Shown here: positions 1-7,464 of the stretch, piece by piece
Position numbering within the stretch: position 1 is the first letter of the stretch
How the letters are laid out: each line of letters starts with the position of its first letter
Source: CAZAYB01 sp964489215
Lineage (GTDB): Bacteria > Planctomycetota > Phycisphaerae > Sedimentisphaerales > Anaerohalosphaeraceae
Assembly (NCBI GenBank): GCA_964489215.1
Contig: CAZAYB010000031.1
Coordinates: forward strand, 1-18,723
Length of the DNA: 18,723 bases
Direction: 5' to 3'
Made by a program: the position numbers and the translations under genes
Notes under the pieces: generated by a model
The model's input: only the letters and a program-made list of their open reading frames with translations
Told to the model about the DNA's origin: nothing
Databases searched by the model: none

Positions 1-162
1 CACCAGACTTTGGGCAAGCAAATCCGTTATATCAGTATCATTATCGCCGATTTTTACTGTATTATTGCTGGTATCTTCCCTCAGACCGCCCGAGGCCGCC
101 CATAAAATGGACCCGAAACAAGCCATTGAGATCAAAATTAAAATGCTCGTCTTATAATTCAT
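1..162 (-). CDS. Secreted protein of unknown function, N-terminal 54 aa (runs off left edge)
   Basis: Reading leftward from an ATG at 162, the frame stays open to the window edge and gives 54 residues. It begins MNYKTSILILISMACFGSIL, a short basic start followed by a hydrophobic stretch, so it looks like a signal peptide, probably cleaved near WAAS. The residues after that (GGLREDTSNN and onward) are polar. The start is well supported: a GGAG Shine-Dalgarno lies just upstream, and the ATG overlaps the TGA of the Deg protease in an ATGA arrangement, so translation is probably coupled. Too little is present to name a family. A second periplasmic protease or a partner of the upstream protease would fit the context, but that is a guess. 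Confidence 0.75.
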   Translation of the reverse strand, partial: MNYKTSILILISMACFGSILWAASGGLREDTSNNTVKIGDNDTDITDLLAQSLV

Positions 163-1652
163 TTTTTCTCCAAACTGTATGGACTGGGAACACCGTATTT
201 TTCAAGTATTACCTCATGTCTTTGCCTGGCTGCCGAGGCTTCCATAACAAATGGTCTGTCCATATCCATAAATTCAAATGTCAGGTACTGGCCATTATCT
301 TTATCCAATGCTTCCTTAATATCACCAAGTTTCCAGATCGGCTCATCATTGACGCTTTTGACCACATGATGAACGAAATTTTCTCCATAAGCGTTAATAT
401 CATCAGGCAAAATACTGCTTAAAACCACATATTCCTTACGTTTATGCTCATCATTCAAATAATCCGAATCCGTAAACAAATACCTCAGATAAAATGGCAA
501 ATCCAGAATCCAGCTTCTGCCCCATGTTTCAAGATAATTTCTCGAAACCGGCACAAATGTAAGCCCTGCAAACACCAGATACCGCGGCCTGGCATCATAT
601 TGCCGCCAGTAGGCAAGAACAGGGCGGTTAAGCGCAACTTCTGCTTCGGCAGTAGCTTCTGTGCCGTCCCTGTAATAGGTAAGCTCAACAGAATCGCCAA
701 TCTGCTTTTGTTCTATAACCTCAGACATGTGCAGCTTCAATCCATGTATCCACACAAGCCCGTCATTATCGATATCATAACCGTCTACTGACGAAATCAC
801 ATCCCCAGCTTTAAGAATACCCTCAACCGAACTGTTTATCATCGTACTTAGAACAACTATGCCCTCCACTCCGCTGGGAACCTTGAGATATTCAGAATAT
901 GCGTAATTATGCAAACCTGGATAAAAACCGAACCCCACAGACCCAAACCCGTCATAAGTGCCGTCTTGAACGTCAGTTAAGAAATGCCTGATTACTGTCG
1001 TAGGTATCATATACCCGATGTTGTCAGCACTTCTTAAGCCCTGAAAAGCGACCCCGACTACCTTGCCGTCCTGCAAAACCGGCCCGCCGCTGTTACCGGG
1101 ATTTATGGCAGCATCAGTCTGGATCACAAGATGCGAATCTGCCCTGCTGTGACTGTAAGTGTCCAACTGTATGCGACTTACAACTCCTTCCGTTACAGAG
1201 ACATGCCTGCCCCCAACCGGAAAACCGTAAGTTTGAACTGTGGAATTTATTTTAGGTATATCACCAAGCTCAAGTGCCTGGGTACCATCAAAAAAACTGC
1301 TGTCCTGAGGCTCTATCAATGCAAGATCGCAATCGTGGCCAATATAAACAACCCTCGATGGATAACGCCTGGCCTCGTTTTGCTTCTTAATCTCTACGTA
1401 CTTGTTATCACTGACGTTATGAGCATTCGTAAGTATACGGTTACCTGAAATCACAAATCCCGAACCGGTGCCCTGACTCATCGGATTCTGCTTCCAGGGC
1501 TTGACAGGGTCAAACTCCTGGCTGACAGATCGTATCATGATAACCGACCTTACAAGCGTCTTTTCTTCAAGCTCGTCAAAGACGCTTTGTGCTCGGGTAA
1601 ACCCGTTAAACACCCCAAAAAACAAAACCAGTGACCAAAAACTAATCCTCAT
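159..1652 (-). CDS. Deg/HtrA-type serine protease, plant DEG9-like, with PDZ modules
   Basis: This 497-aa protein is an exported trypsin-fold (S1C) protease, expected to cut misfolded proteins in the periplasm. A signal peptide covers residues 1 to about 21 (hydrophobic FWSLVLFFGVF, cleavage near TRA-QS). The catalytic triad is visible: His78 in TNAHNV, Asp109 in HDCDLALI and Ser188 in NPGNSGGPV. A PDZ domain follows at about 230-345, with GIVVLST and LKAGDVISSVDG. The C-terminal third, about 355-480 (YLVFAGLTFVPVS, VVLSSILPDDIN, FEFMDMDRP), resembles the extra PDZ-like module of plant DEG9/DEG2 proteases rather than that of E. coli DegP. It sits 47 bp downstream of the cupin gene on the same strand and overlaps the next gene by 4 bp, so these probably form one operon. 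The protease assignment is secure; the DEG9-like label rests on remembered family patterns. Confidence 0.93.
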   Translation of the reverse strand: MRISFWSLVLFFGVFNGFTRAQSVFDELEEKTLVRSVIMIRSVSQEFDPVKPWKQNPMSQGTGSGFVISGNRILTNAHNVSDNKYVEIKKQNEARRYPSRVVYIGHDCDLALIEPQDSSFFDGTQALELGDIPKINSTVQTYGFPVGGRHVSVTEGVVSRIQLDTYSHSRADSHLVIQTDAAINPGNSGGPVLQDGKVVGVAFQGLRSADNIGYMIPTTVIRHFLTDVQDGTYDGFGSVGFGFYPGLHNYAYSEYLKVPSGVEGIVVLSTMINSSVEGILKAGDVISSVDGYDIDNDGLVWIHGLKLHMSEVIEQKQIGDSVELTYYRDGTEATAEAEVALNRPVLAYWRQYDARPRYLVFAGLTFVPVSRNYLETWGRSWILDLPFYLRYLFTDSDYLNDEHKRKEYVVLSSILPDDINAYGENFVHHVVKSVNDEPIWKLGDIKEALDKDNGQYLTFEFMDMDRPFVMEASAARQRHEVILEKYGVPSPYSLEKK

Positions 1653-1677
1653 AGCTTAACCTTTCCGCTGATAAGCT
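1653..1677 (-). promoter_or_regulatory. Inverted repeat enclosing the Shine-Dalgarno of the Deg protease
   Basis: On the transcribed strand, AGCTTA (1677-1672) and TAAGCT (1658-1653) are perfect 6-bp arms around a 13-nt loop that contains GGAAAGG, the ribosome binding site. The second arm ends directly against the ATG at 1652. Such a hairpin would leave the binding site in the loop and the start codon at its foot. The stem is short and weak, so a regulatory role is only possible. Confidence 0.3.
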
Positions 1678-1699
1678 TTTTGCACTAATAATCTGCTGA

Positions 1700-1981
1700 T
1701 TAACTGAAATCGTAATGCTTTTTAACCGGCCTGGTTACCTTCCATATACACTTTAATCCCACCGGGAACACAACAAGATCGCCCGCCTGAAATTTTACTG
1801 AATTTTCACCGGCCGGCCTGTCTGTCACTTCAACCTCACCTTCAACCAAAAGACAGGTCTCGGTCTGGGTATAATCCCAGTCAAACGTGCTTTGCTCACA
1901 TTCCCAAACGGGCCAGTTTTTGCAAACCGCCTCTTCCTCTGCGCTGGGCTTTCGAACCTCAACATCACTTATATTCGGCAT
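1700..1981 (-). CDS. Small single-domain cupin protein (Cupin_3/DUF861-like)
   Basis: A 93-aa protein that is essentially one cupin beta-barrel. Visible features are WECEQSTFDWDYTQTETCLL (about 26-45), VEGEVEVTD (about 46-54), FQAGDLVVFPVGLKCIW (about 64-80) and the end VKKHYDFS. This matches the small DUF861/Cupin_3 proteins related to the cupin parts of EutQ and ureidoglycine aminohydrolase. The substrate is unknown and many such proteins have no assigned reaction. I chose the ATG at 1981 because a GGGAG Shine-Dalgarno lies 6 nt upstream; an ATG at 2062 in the same frame would add 27 residues (MHLYMKYVINAS and onward) that do not look like a cupin and would cross the divergent regulatory region. 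It is the first gene of a leftward operon with the Deg protease. Confidence 0.85.
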   Translation of the reverse strand: MPNISDVEVRKPSAEEEAVCKNWPVWECEQSTFDWDYTQTETCLLVEGEVEVTDRPAGENSVKFQAGDLVVFPVGLKCIWKVTRPVKKHYDFS

Positions 1982-2000
1982 AAAAAACTCCCATATCAGT

Positions 2001-2041
2001 ATTGATAACAAATATTTTTTACATTTACTGGCATTGATAAC
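2001..2041. repeat. Direct repeat of ATTGATAAC between divergent genes
   Basis: The 118-bp gap between the cupin start (1981) and the HD-protein start (2100) holds two exact copies of ATTGATAAC, at 2001-2009 and 2033-2041. They are 32 bp apart start to start, close to three helical turns, which would suit a regulator binding both copies on one face. A TATAAA at 2052-2057 could be a rightward -10 element, but I see no good -35 for it. Confidence 0.4.
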
Positions 2042-2099
2042 GTATTTCATGTATAAATGCAAGCTTTATGAAACAAACGTTACAAAACTAAATTTGATT

Positions 2100-2909
2100 A
2101 TGAATAACGAACAGTTAAACAAGTTAAGCAGCTGGTTCCATAATTTCACAGCCTCGCACCTCGGTGATGATGAATATGTAAATTTCAACTTAAAAACAAA
2201 GCAGATTCATACTGGCTGTGTAAGAAAGGAAATAAACGAACTTACCGCTGAGCTGAATCTTCCTGCCGAAGACAGAATACTTGCAGAAGCAATCGCGCTT
2301 CTGCACGATGTCGGAAGATTTCCGCAGTTTTTGAAATACAAAACTTATAAGGACCAGGACAGCGAAAACCACTGCCTGATGGGCCTGAATGTTTTATCTG
2401 AATCTGCAATCCTTGATAAAATTGAAATCACTCCAGCAAACCAGAAAATAATAAAAACAGCAATTGAGTTTCACGGTGCAAAACAAATCCCGGACAACCT
2501 CACAGATGATGAGGTTTTCATGCTGAAACTAATACGTGACGCCGACAAGCTTGATATTTACCGTGTGGTTCAGGGTTATGCTGAGCAATATCGACAGAAT
2601 CCGGAAAAGTTCCTCGCTGAAAGAGAATTTTCCGATGACCCAACGTGCAGCCCCCAGGTTATCGAATCTCTTTATAAAGGTAGGAGAATAGATTACACAG
2701 AGCTTAACACTGTAAATGATATGACCCTTTTGATATTGGCGTGGGTTTACGATATAAATTTCGCTTCCACACTTTCAAAAGTCGTTAAGCGGGGCTATAT
2801 CGACTTCCTGTTTGATCAGCTGCCCAATGACGACACCATTAACTCCCTTAGAAACCACATAAACAGTTACATCGGCAACCGGATTTCCAATAATATAAAC
2901 CAGGTATAG
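2100..2909 (+). CDS. HD-domain phosphohydrolase-like protein
   Basis: A 269-aa cytoplasmic protein with the metal ligands of an HD hydrolase: His37 (KQIHTGC), His69-Asp70 (LLHDVGRF), His91 (SENHCL), His125 (EFHGAK) and Asp147/Asp149 (IRDADKLDIY). HD proteins of this kind remove phosphates from nucleotides or similar molecules, but the substrate cannot be read from the sequence. The rest is mostly helical. I start it at ATG 2100 (MNNEQLNKLSSW), although the frame is open from 1887. The upstream part is antisense to the cupin gene and has no family features. There is no clear Shine-Dalgarno in front of 2100, so the start is the least certain part. The stop abuts the stop of the leftward DUF2339 gene with no bases between. 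Confidence 0.85.
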   Translation: MNNEQLNKLSSWFHNFTASHLGDDEYVNFNLKTKQIHTGCVRKEINELTAELNLPAEDRILAEAIALLHDVGRFPQFLKYKTYKDQDSENHCLMGLNVLSESAILDKIEITPANQKIIKTAIEFHGAKQIPDNLTDDEVFMLKLIRDADKLDIYRVVQGYAEQYRQNPEKFLAEREFSDDPTCSPQVIESLYKGRRIDYTELNTVNDMTLLILAWVYDINFASTLSKVVKRGYIDFLFDQLPNDDTINSLRNHINSYIGNRISNNINQV

Positions 2910-5288
2910 TTAAACGTTCAGCTCAAAATAACCTTTCTTTTTAAGATGCTGATAACCAAATGACACCCCAACCAGTACAAGCCCGGTCAACACAAACGCC
3001 CCGATTCGATAAAAGCTTTCTATCTCGTGCATATCAACTATCAGAATCTTAACCAGCAGCGAGCCAAAGATACCCAGCGAAATATACCTGACCATACGAA
3101 GCTTGAGCAAAAACCCTGCCGTCATAATCAATATCGCATAACCTGCCCAGAACAGCGACACGTACATATGCCCCGCAAAGAACCACTGCTTTAATCCCTC
3201 TCCGTATCGGTCCATGCAGTAAAACCATACATATATCTGCTTACTTATCAGCATCCAAATAAATATTATCGCAGAGCAGATAAATGCCCGGGACAATGCT
3301 TTGGCCCCGCAGCTTTCCCAGCCCTTTGTCAGAAAATAAGCACCTGCCAGGATACTTAAACCAAGCAGCAGTGATATACCAAACTCTGGATTAACAAAAA
3401 GCTCAAACTGCCGATCGTACCCGAAAGCTCCATAAACTAATGCAAAAATAATACCTGCTGCCGACCAGATACCCAGGAACCAAAGGCTGACTCCCCGGTC
3501 AACACTGACAGGCCGGACCGAAAATGCAAAAACTCCCAAAATGGCTATAACAAGCTGTCCCGTTATATACAACATGTTTTCTGAATTTGCTAAATTATTG
3601 TAACAATGCCCAAACCATTCCGCAGAGCAAACCACACCGATTATACAAATCCCAACTCCGTACAGTACTCCCGCCAGGCGGTAAAACACATCTTTCCTCT
3701 CAACTTTACCTGCCCGGTAAAAGCCCTGAACTATCAGCATACACACCCCCAGAAAGACCCAGCTGATAAATGCTGAATTAACAAAAGGCTCAAACGAACC
3801 TTTATGCAGCGGAACGTAGTTAAGCCAAAGCACAGCCCAGCTCAGTAAAAGAACACCGGCACAGGCCGCATACAGCACCACCCTTTTAATACGCTTACTG
3901 ATAACAGCTAAAACGGCAAACTCAACGCTCCAGGCCAGCGACTTATACGCCCCCTCCAGGTAGACCGCCGCTGCAACTGTAGGATAAAGCACAACAGCGG
4001 CCAGCAGCACATCAATAAGAGCCGAATCCTCCCTGCACCTGCGGTATGCACTTATAAGAAAACCCAAATGCAAAACCGCCAGTCCAATCACCGTATGCCC
4101 GAACATCAATCGATAGTCATCATAAAGCACCTCATGTAAAATATAACAGGCATACACCGTATTAACCGCAATAACCAGCAAATGCCATGGGTGTCCTTTT
4201 GTCTTCTTAATCAACGGCTCAGCGACACTGCGTAATGTAAACAGCCCAAAAAACGCACCATACCACCCCAGTGCTGTAAATATCCGCACACTCTCACTAA
4301 CCTGCCATATATAATAATATTTTTCGAACCACAACGTATATAACACGATTACCCCCGCAAAAGCCGCCGCATCTATCAGCCGCCACTTACGAATATAAGA
4401 ACACACCATCATACCCGCGCTTATAATAAACAGGTATCCGAACAACTGATTTGGCATATTTTCACTCGTTGAGATCAGGATGGGCGTTAAAAAACCGCCT
4501 GCCAGACTAAGCAGTCCTATCATCTGCTCATTCAAAACAACCGCATAAACCGCCGCCGCGGCCGTTATAAGTACAGCCAACCCAAACGCCCACCCTGCGG
4601 GAAACAAACCATAAAGCCCCTGCCCGGCAAAAACCGCGGTATACAGCAAACCAAACCCAATAGCCGTCGTTCCCTTAGCGGTAAAATCGTAACCTTTGCG
4701 CCTGGTTATCTCGCCTGCCAATAGCCCGAAAAAACCCGCACCAGCACACACCAGTATCCTGCCCATCGGCCCGATACTCCAGTTGTCATACGCATATTTG
4801 ACAAAAAACGCCATGCCAGCCAGCAGCGTAATCGCACCTGCAACCAGCAGCCATCTGGTCCCGATAGTAAGCTCAAGCCCGCCTTGTGACCTCGCCTGGA
4901 CATTGTAAATATCTGCTCTTAATCCCTCCGCTTGCGAATATTCCGCCTGCGTATGTTCACCGTCCCCCGACCGTTCGGTTATCTGCTCGGCATTATTGAC
5001 AGACTTCTGACCATCATCATCAGCAATTTCCTGTTCCGTGGCTAAAGCTTGCTGGTTTTGAGCATTGCGCATCGCCGGTGCTGTGCTGTCTTCTTTAACT
5101 TTTTCTTCATTTTGATAACCCGAAGCTTTCCTGTCCAACCCGGCAGGGCGGACAGGGCTTTGTCCCTTGATACTCCCTGCTATCGAGTTTACCTTGCTAA
5201 GTGCGATAATACTTATCACCAATGCCGCAGGACCGCTCAACACAAGAAAAATTCCGCCAATAATAAAAAGGACCGCTATCTCTTCCAT
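2910..5288 (-). CDS. DUF2339 family polytopic membrane protein
   Basis: A 792-aa integral membrane protein. Residues 1-33 form a first hydrophobic segment (AVLFIIGGIFLVLSGPAAL), followed by a roughly 100-residue charged, Gln/Glu-rich linker (about 35-140). From GTRWLLVAGAITLLAGMAFF at about 143 to the C-terminus there are many successive transmembrane segments, ending with a basic tail (HLKKKGYFELNV). This layout and the motifs FFVKYAYDNW and GGFLTPILIST are those of DUF2339 (PF10101). That family is widespread in bacteria; its function is unknown to me, so none is assigned. I start at ATG 5288 because an AAAGGAGGTG Shine-Dalgarno lies directly upstream; an in-frame ATG at 5309 would put that site inside the gene. 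It is monocistronic between a convergent HD gene and its own promoter region. Confidence 0.9.
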   Translation of the reverse strand: MEEIAVLFIIGGIFLVLSGPAALVISIIALSKVNSIAGSIKGQSPVRPAGLDRKASGYQNEEKVKEDSTAPAMRNAQNQQALATEQEIADDDGQKSVNNAEQITERSGDGEHTQAEYSQAEGLRADIYNVQARSQGGLELTIGTRWLLVAGAITLLAGMAFFVKYAYDNWSIGPMGRILVCAGAGFFGLLAGEITRRKGYDFTAKGTTAIGFGLLYTAVFAGQGLYGLFPAGWAFGLAVLITAAAAVYAVVLNEQMIGLLSLAGGFLTPILISTSENMPNQLFGYLFIISAGMMVCSYIRKWRLIDAAAFAGVIVLYTLWFEKYYYIWQVSESVRIFTALGWYGAFFGLFTLRSVAEPLIKKTKGHPWHLLVIAVNTVYACYILHEVLYDDYRLMFGHTVIGLAVLHLGFLISAYRRCREDSALIDVLLAAVVLYPTVAAAVYLEGAYKSLAWSVEFAVLAVISKRIKRVVLYAACAGVLLLSWAVLWLNYVPLHKGSFEPFVNSAFISWVFLGVCMLIVQGFYRAGKVERKDVFYRLAGVLYGVGICIIGVVCSAEWFGHCYNNLANSENMLYITGQLVIAILGVFAFSVRPVSVDRGVSLWFLGIWSAAGIIFALVYGAFGYDRQFELFVNPEFGISLLLGLSILAGAYFLTKGWESCGAKALSRAFICSAIIFIWMLISKQIYVWFYCMDRYGEGLKQWFFAGHMYVSLFWAGYAILIMTAGFLLKLRMVRYISLGIFGSLLVKILIVDMHEIESFYRIGAFVLTGLVLVGVSFGYQHLKKKGYFELNV

Positions 5289-5302
5289 AATATGCACCTC
5301 CT

Positions 5303-5314
5303 TTAACATGTTAA
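5303..5314. promoter_or_regulatory. 12-bp palindrome TTAACATGTTAA, possible operator
   Basis: A perfect 12-bp palindrome lies between the proposed promoter and the Shine-Dalgarno of the DUF2339 gene, where a repressor could block transcription. I cannot tie it to a known regulator. Such AT-rich palindromes can arise by chance. Confidence 0.3.
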
Positions 5315-5331
5315 TATGTCAACAATACAGA

Positions 5332-5360
5332 TATGTACCTTATCCGCTCCCCATTGTCAA
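5332..5360 (-). promoter_or_regulatory. Sigma-70-like promoter of the DUF2339 gene
   Basis: On the minus strand a perfect -35 TTGACA (5360-5355) is followed by a 17-bp spacer and a weaker -10, TACATA (5337-5332). It would give a leader of about 35-40 nt before the start at 5288. The -35 and spacing are good, the -10 matches only half the consensus. Confidence 0.45.
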
Positions 5361-5374
5361 GAAAATTTTCATAA

Positions 5375-5413
5375 AAATTTAGGGCAGCTCAAATACTAAC
5401 TGCCCTGAAATTT
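5375..5413 (-). terminator. Intrinsic terminator-like hairpin downstream of the glycoside hydrolase gene
   Basis: Arms at 5375-5387 and 5400-5413 pair over 13 bp (AGGGCAG with CTGCCCT, extended by AAATTT on both sides with one bulged G), around a 12-nt loop. Read leftward, the GC-rich stem is followed by AAATTTTTAT, giving a five-T run. It lies about 100 nt after the stop of the glycoside hydrolase gene and before the DUF2339 promoter, so it would insulate the two. Confidence 0.55.
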
Positions 5414-5512
5414 GCGCTTAACTTCAATGATCGGCTTGAACCTCAGGCGAATTTATGATGCCGAAACTCTAATAATTGCTTTTGAGCGGGAAGTAGAAAA
5501 TTTTTTTCAGAA

Positions 5513-7132
5513 CTATTCTTTTGGATTTGATTTCAACCAGTCCTGAGCCACATATAGCATATCTTTATAATTTACATAGCAGTCCTGATTCAAATCTCCA
5601 TAGAGAAATTCACCTTTGCAGAAACCCGCAGGCTCATTATCGATGAAATAAATTACAATCTCTGCCGGTTCAATAGTAATATTTAGAGGCTCTACTGAAA
5701 AATTATCAATGTACTCATTTTCCCACACAAGTGAATTGCCCCAATCTGTAAGTTGCGTTGGGCCGGTTCTTTTGCCATAAGTTTTTTTGAGCAGATATGT
5801 AGGAGAATACGGCAGGTTCTGCAAATCCACTGATATCTGTTTACTTGATGATGAGTCAAAATTCAATACCCAGATTGCCACCTTGCCTGTTGAACTGTCT
5901 TTTGTAACATAAAGCCGCCATGTCTGATCTGTATCCTGTGGATACGAAGCAACCAGTGTGTCGCCAAGATAATCGACCAAAGCTCCAAATATTGCCCTAG
6001 GGCTTACCCGCTGCTGCGCCTGTTCCCAGAAATGGGCAGCCGTTATATCACTTTCAATAAAACCGAAAACAGTTTCAATTACACCAAGAGCCATCGCCTG
6101 TGAGTTATACTGTTCATAAGAAGCATTCCAGATCAATGGGTTGTACTCGGTTGCCATCAGCTCAACTGTTCTGCCGTAACTTACAGCTCTGCCGCGTGCC
6201 TGATCGGCTCCATTAGCGAGCCAGTCCTTGTAATTGACAAGCGCTGAGGTAATAGCCGTCTGATTCGGCCACGCTGTCTGAATCTGCGAATAATAAGGAT
6301 GATATGCTACAAAATCAACCTGAGACTGTGTGTCCCTGAAAATCTCGTCGAGATAATACTCACCACCACTTTGAGATTCAGGAGACATAAGACAAGGTCC
6401 TGTTTTGATGTCAGGGTCAACCGCTCTCATAGCCTGGCTTATAGTTTTATATCGCTGGGCATACTGCCCCGGTGTCATATAATGGTTGGACATCAAACCC
6501 TGAGCATAGCCTATTTCCGGCTCATTGCCAATCTCCCAGTAAATCACTTTTGGGGTGGACGTTTCGCCTGGAGCTAAAAGCGTATCACGCCCTGACCAGT
6601 CTGAAATTGAGTTCAAAACACGATTGTCTTCACTGTCGGCAACGGTGTCTCCCTGTCTGTAATTTTGAAGAATTATATTTGTGTATCTGACCCAGTCAGC
6701 TGCAAGTTGAGCCGCTGAGACGTCCCAGTTATCAATTTCACACTGCCATGTTCCATCACCGAGTAAATAGCCGCCACCGAATACATTGGCAGTTAAAACA
6801 GACCAGCAGTTGTATTCCCGACAGTTACGAAGAAACTCAAGGGTAGTAAAATTTTCATTTCGGTTGCCCCATGCCGAGCCGCTGTCATAGTCCCGCCAGT
6901 CATAAGTATCTGCATCAAGCCCGCCGGCAAGACCGCGTGCACTTGAACCCCGTGTCAGAGCAAAAAGATTCTGATAATCTTCATTTTTTATACTTCTATA
7001 GGTCGGCTGGCCCCTTACACCGGTATCGAAAGATTTGCTATTGCTAAAATCGATTGTGACTGCGTTCAAAGTAACAGAGTAAAATAAAGCTACAAAAATG
7101 AATGTTTTAATGATGGTGTTTACACAATTCAT
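5513..7132 (-). CDS. Secreted clan GH-A-like glycoside hydrolase with dockerin-like C-terminal calcium loop
   Basis: A 539-aa exported enzyme, expected to cut a plant- or algal-type polysaccharide. A signal peptide covers residues 1 to about 24 (MNCVNTIIKTFIFVALFYSV, cleavage near LNA-VTI). The catalytic barrel shows the clan GH-A pattern: acid/base Glu204 in WEIGNEPE, His278 in YHPYYS and a candidate nucleophile Glu329 in LMATEYNP. The spacing resembles GH39, GH44 or GH51 enzymes such as arabinofuranosidases, but I cannot assign the family. A beta-sandwich of about 400-500 follows. The C-terminus (about 512-535) is a single dockerin-like loop, DLNQDCYVNYKD, with Asp/Asn at calcium-binding spacing. 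The ATG at 7132 has a GGAGAAA Shine-Dalgarno; an ATG at 7219 in frame would place a polar stretch before the signal peptide. Confidence 0.85.
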   Translation of the reverse strand: MNCVNTIIKTFIFVALFYSVTLNAVTIDFSNSKSFDTGVRGQPTYRSIKNEDYQNLFALTRGSSARGLAGGLDADTYDWRDYDSGSAWGNRNENFTTLEFLRNCREYNCWSVLTANVFGGGYLLGDGTWQCEIDNWDVSAAQLAADWVRYTNIILQNYRQGDTVADSEDNRVLNSISDWSGRDTLLAPGETSTPKVIYWEIGNEPEIGYAQGLMSNHYMTPGQYAQRYKTISQAMRAVDPDIKTGPCLMSPESQSGGEYYLDEIFRDTQSQVDFVAYHPYYSQIQTAWPNQTAITSALVNYKDWLANGADQARGRAVSYGRTVELMATEYNPLIWNASYEQYNSQAMALGVIETVFGFIESDITAAHFWEQAQQRVSPRAIFGALVDYLGDTLVASYPQDTDQTWRLYVTKDSSTGKVAIWVLNFDSSSSKQISVDLQNLPYSPTYLLKKTYGKRTGPTQLTDWGNSLVWENEYIDNFSVEPLNITIEPAEIVIYFIDNEPAGFCKGEFLYGDLNQDCYVNYKDMLYVAQDWLKSNPKE

Positions 7133-7199
7133 AATGCTTTTCTCCAAAATCAGAATAAAATCACCGACAAAGCCTATCGCCGAACCTGTTTCACTATAT

Positions 7200-7227
7200 A
7201 GAATATCATTCAAACCCAATAAATCAA
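7200..7227 (-). promoter_or_regulatory. Possible promoter of the glycoside hydrolase gene
   Basis: On the minus strand TTGATT (7227-7222), a 16-bp spacer and TATTCT (7205-7200) form a moderate sigma-70-like promoter. It would leave a leader of roughly 60 nt before the ATG at 7132. Both boxes have two mismatches to consensus, so this is tentative. Confidence 0.35.
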
Positions 7228-7258
7228 TATTACTTTGCGTAAATTATTCCTCAAATTA

Positions 7259-7320
7259 CGAATATGACACCTTCAATAATCACATCCTCAAGCAAAGCGG
7301 TTCATATTCGACGGCGGATT
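7259..7320. repeat. Long inverted repeat upstream of the glycoside hydrolase gene
   Basis: CGAATATGA at 7259-7267 and TCATATTCG at 7312-7320 are exact complements. With one bulged C the pairing continues by ACC/GGT to 12 bp, enclosing about 37 nt. It lies upstream of the proposed glycoside hydrolase promoter and beyond the terminator of the 461-aa gene. It may be a regulator site for the hydrolase gene or a second hairpin in the 3' region of the other transcript. Confidence 0.45.
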
Positions 7321-7340
7321 GTAAAAACACCCCAAAAACA

Positions 7341-7367
7341 AAAGCCGGGACTTACTTACCCGGCTTT
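7341..7367 (-). terminator. Strong bidirectional intrinsic terminator after the 461-aa gene
   Basis: AAAGCCGGG (7341-7349) and CCCGGCTTT (7359-7367) form a perfect 9-bp GC-rich stem around the loop ACTTACTTA. Leftward transcripts continue with TTTTGTTTTT, and rightward ones with a T-run at 7365-7369. It lies about 100 nt past the stop of the coiled-coil gene at 7465. It is the clearest terminator in the window. The 332-bp gene-free gap 7133-7464 otherwise holds only the inverted repeat and promoter listed separately. Confidence 0.8.
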
Positions 7368-7464
7368 TTCAATCCCTTAACAAGCGAAATCCCCTCTGCC
7401 TGTACCATCCATGATAACAGCTTACGTTTCATTTAATAACTTCAACTCTCAGACCGCTGACCTG

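Noticed and set aside
1982..2062. 27-residue upstream extension of the cupin frame
   Set aside because: A good GGGAG Shine-Dalgarno points to the ATG at 1981, and the extension is AT-rich intergenic sequence.
1887..2099. N-terminal extension of the HD-protein frame by 71 residues
   Set aside because: It is antisense to the cupin coding region, crosses the divergent promoter gap and has no family features; the HD protein is complete from 2100.
7140..7219. Upstream ATG at 7219 as the hydrolase start
   Set aside because: It would put about 29 polar residues before a clear signal peptide, and the ATG at 7132 has its own Shine-Dalgarno.
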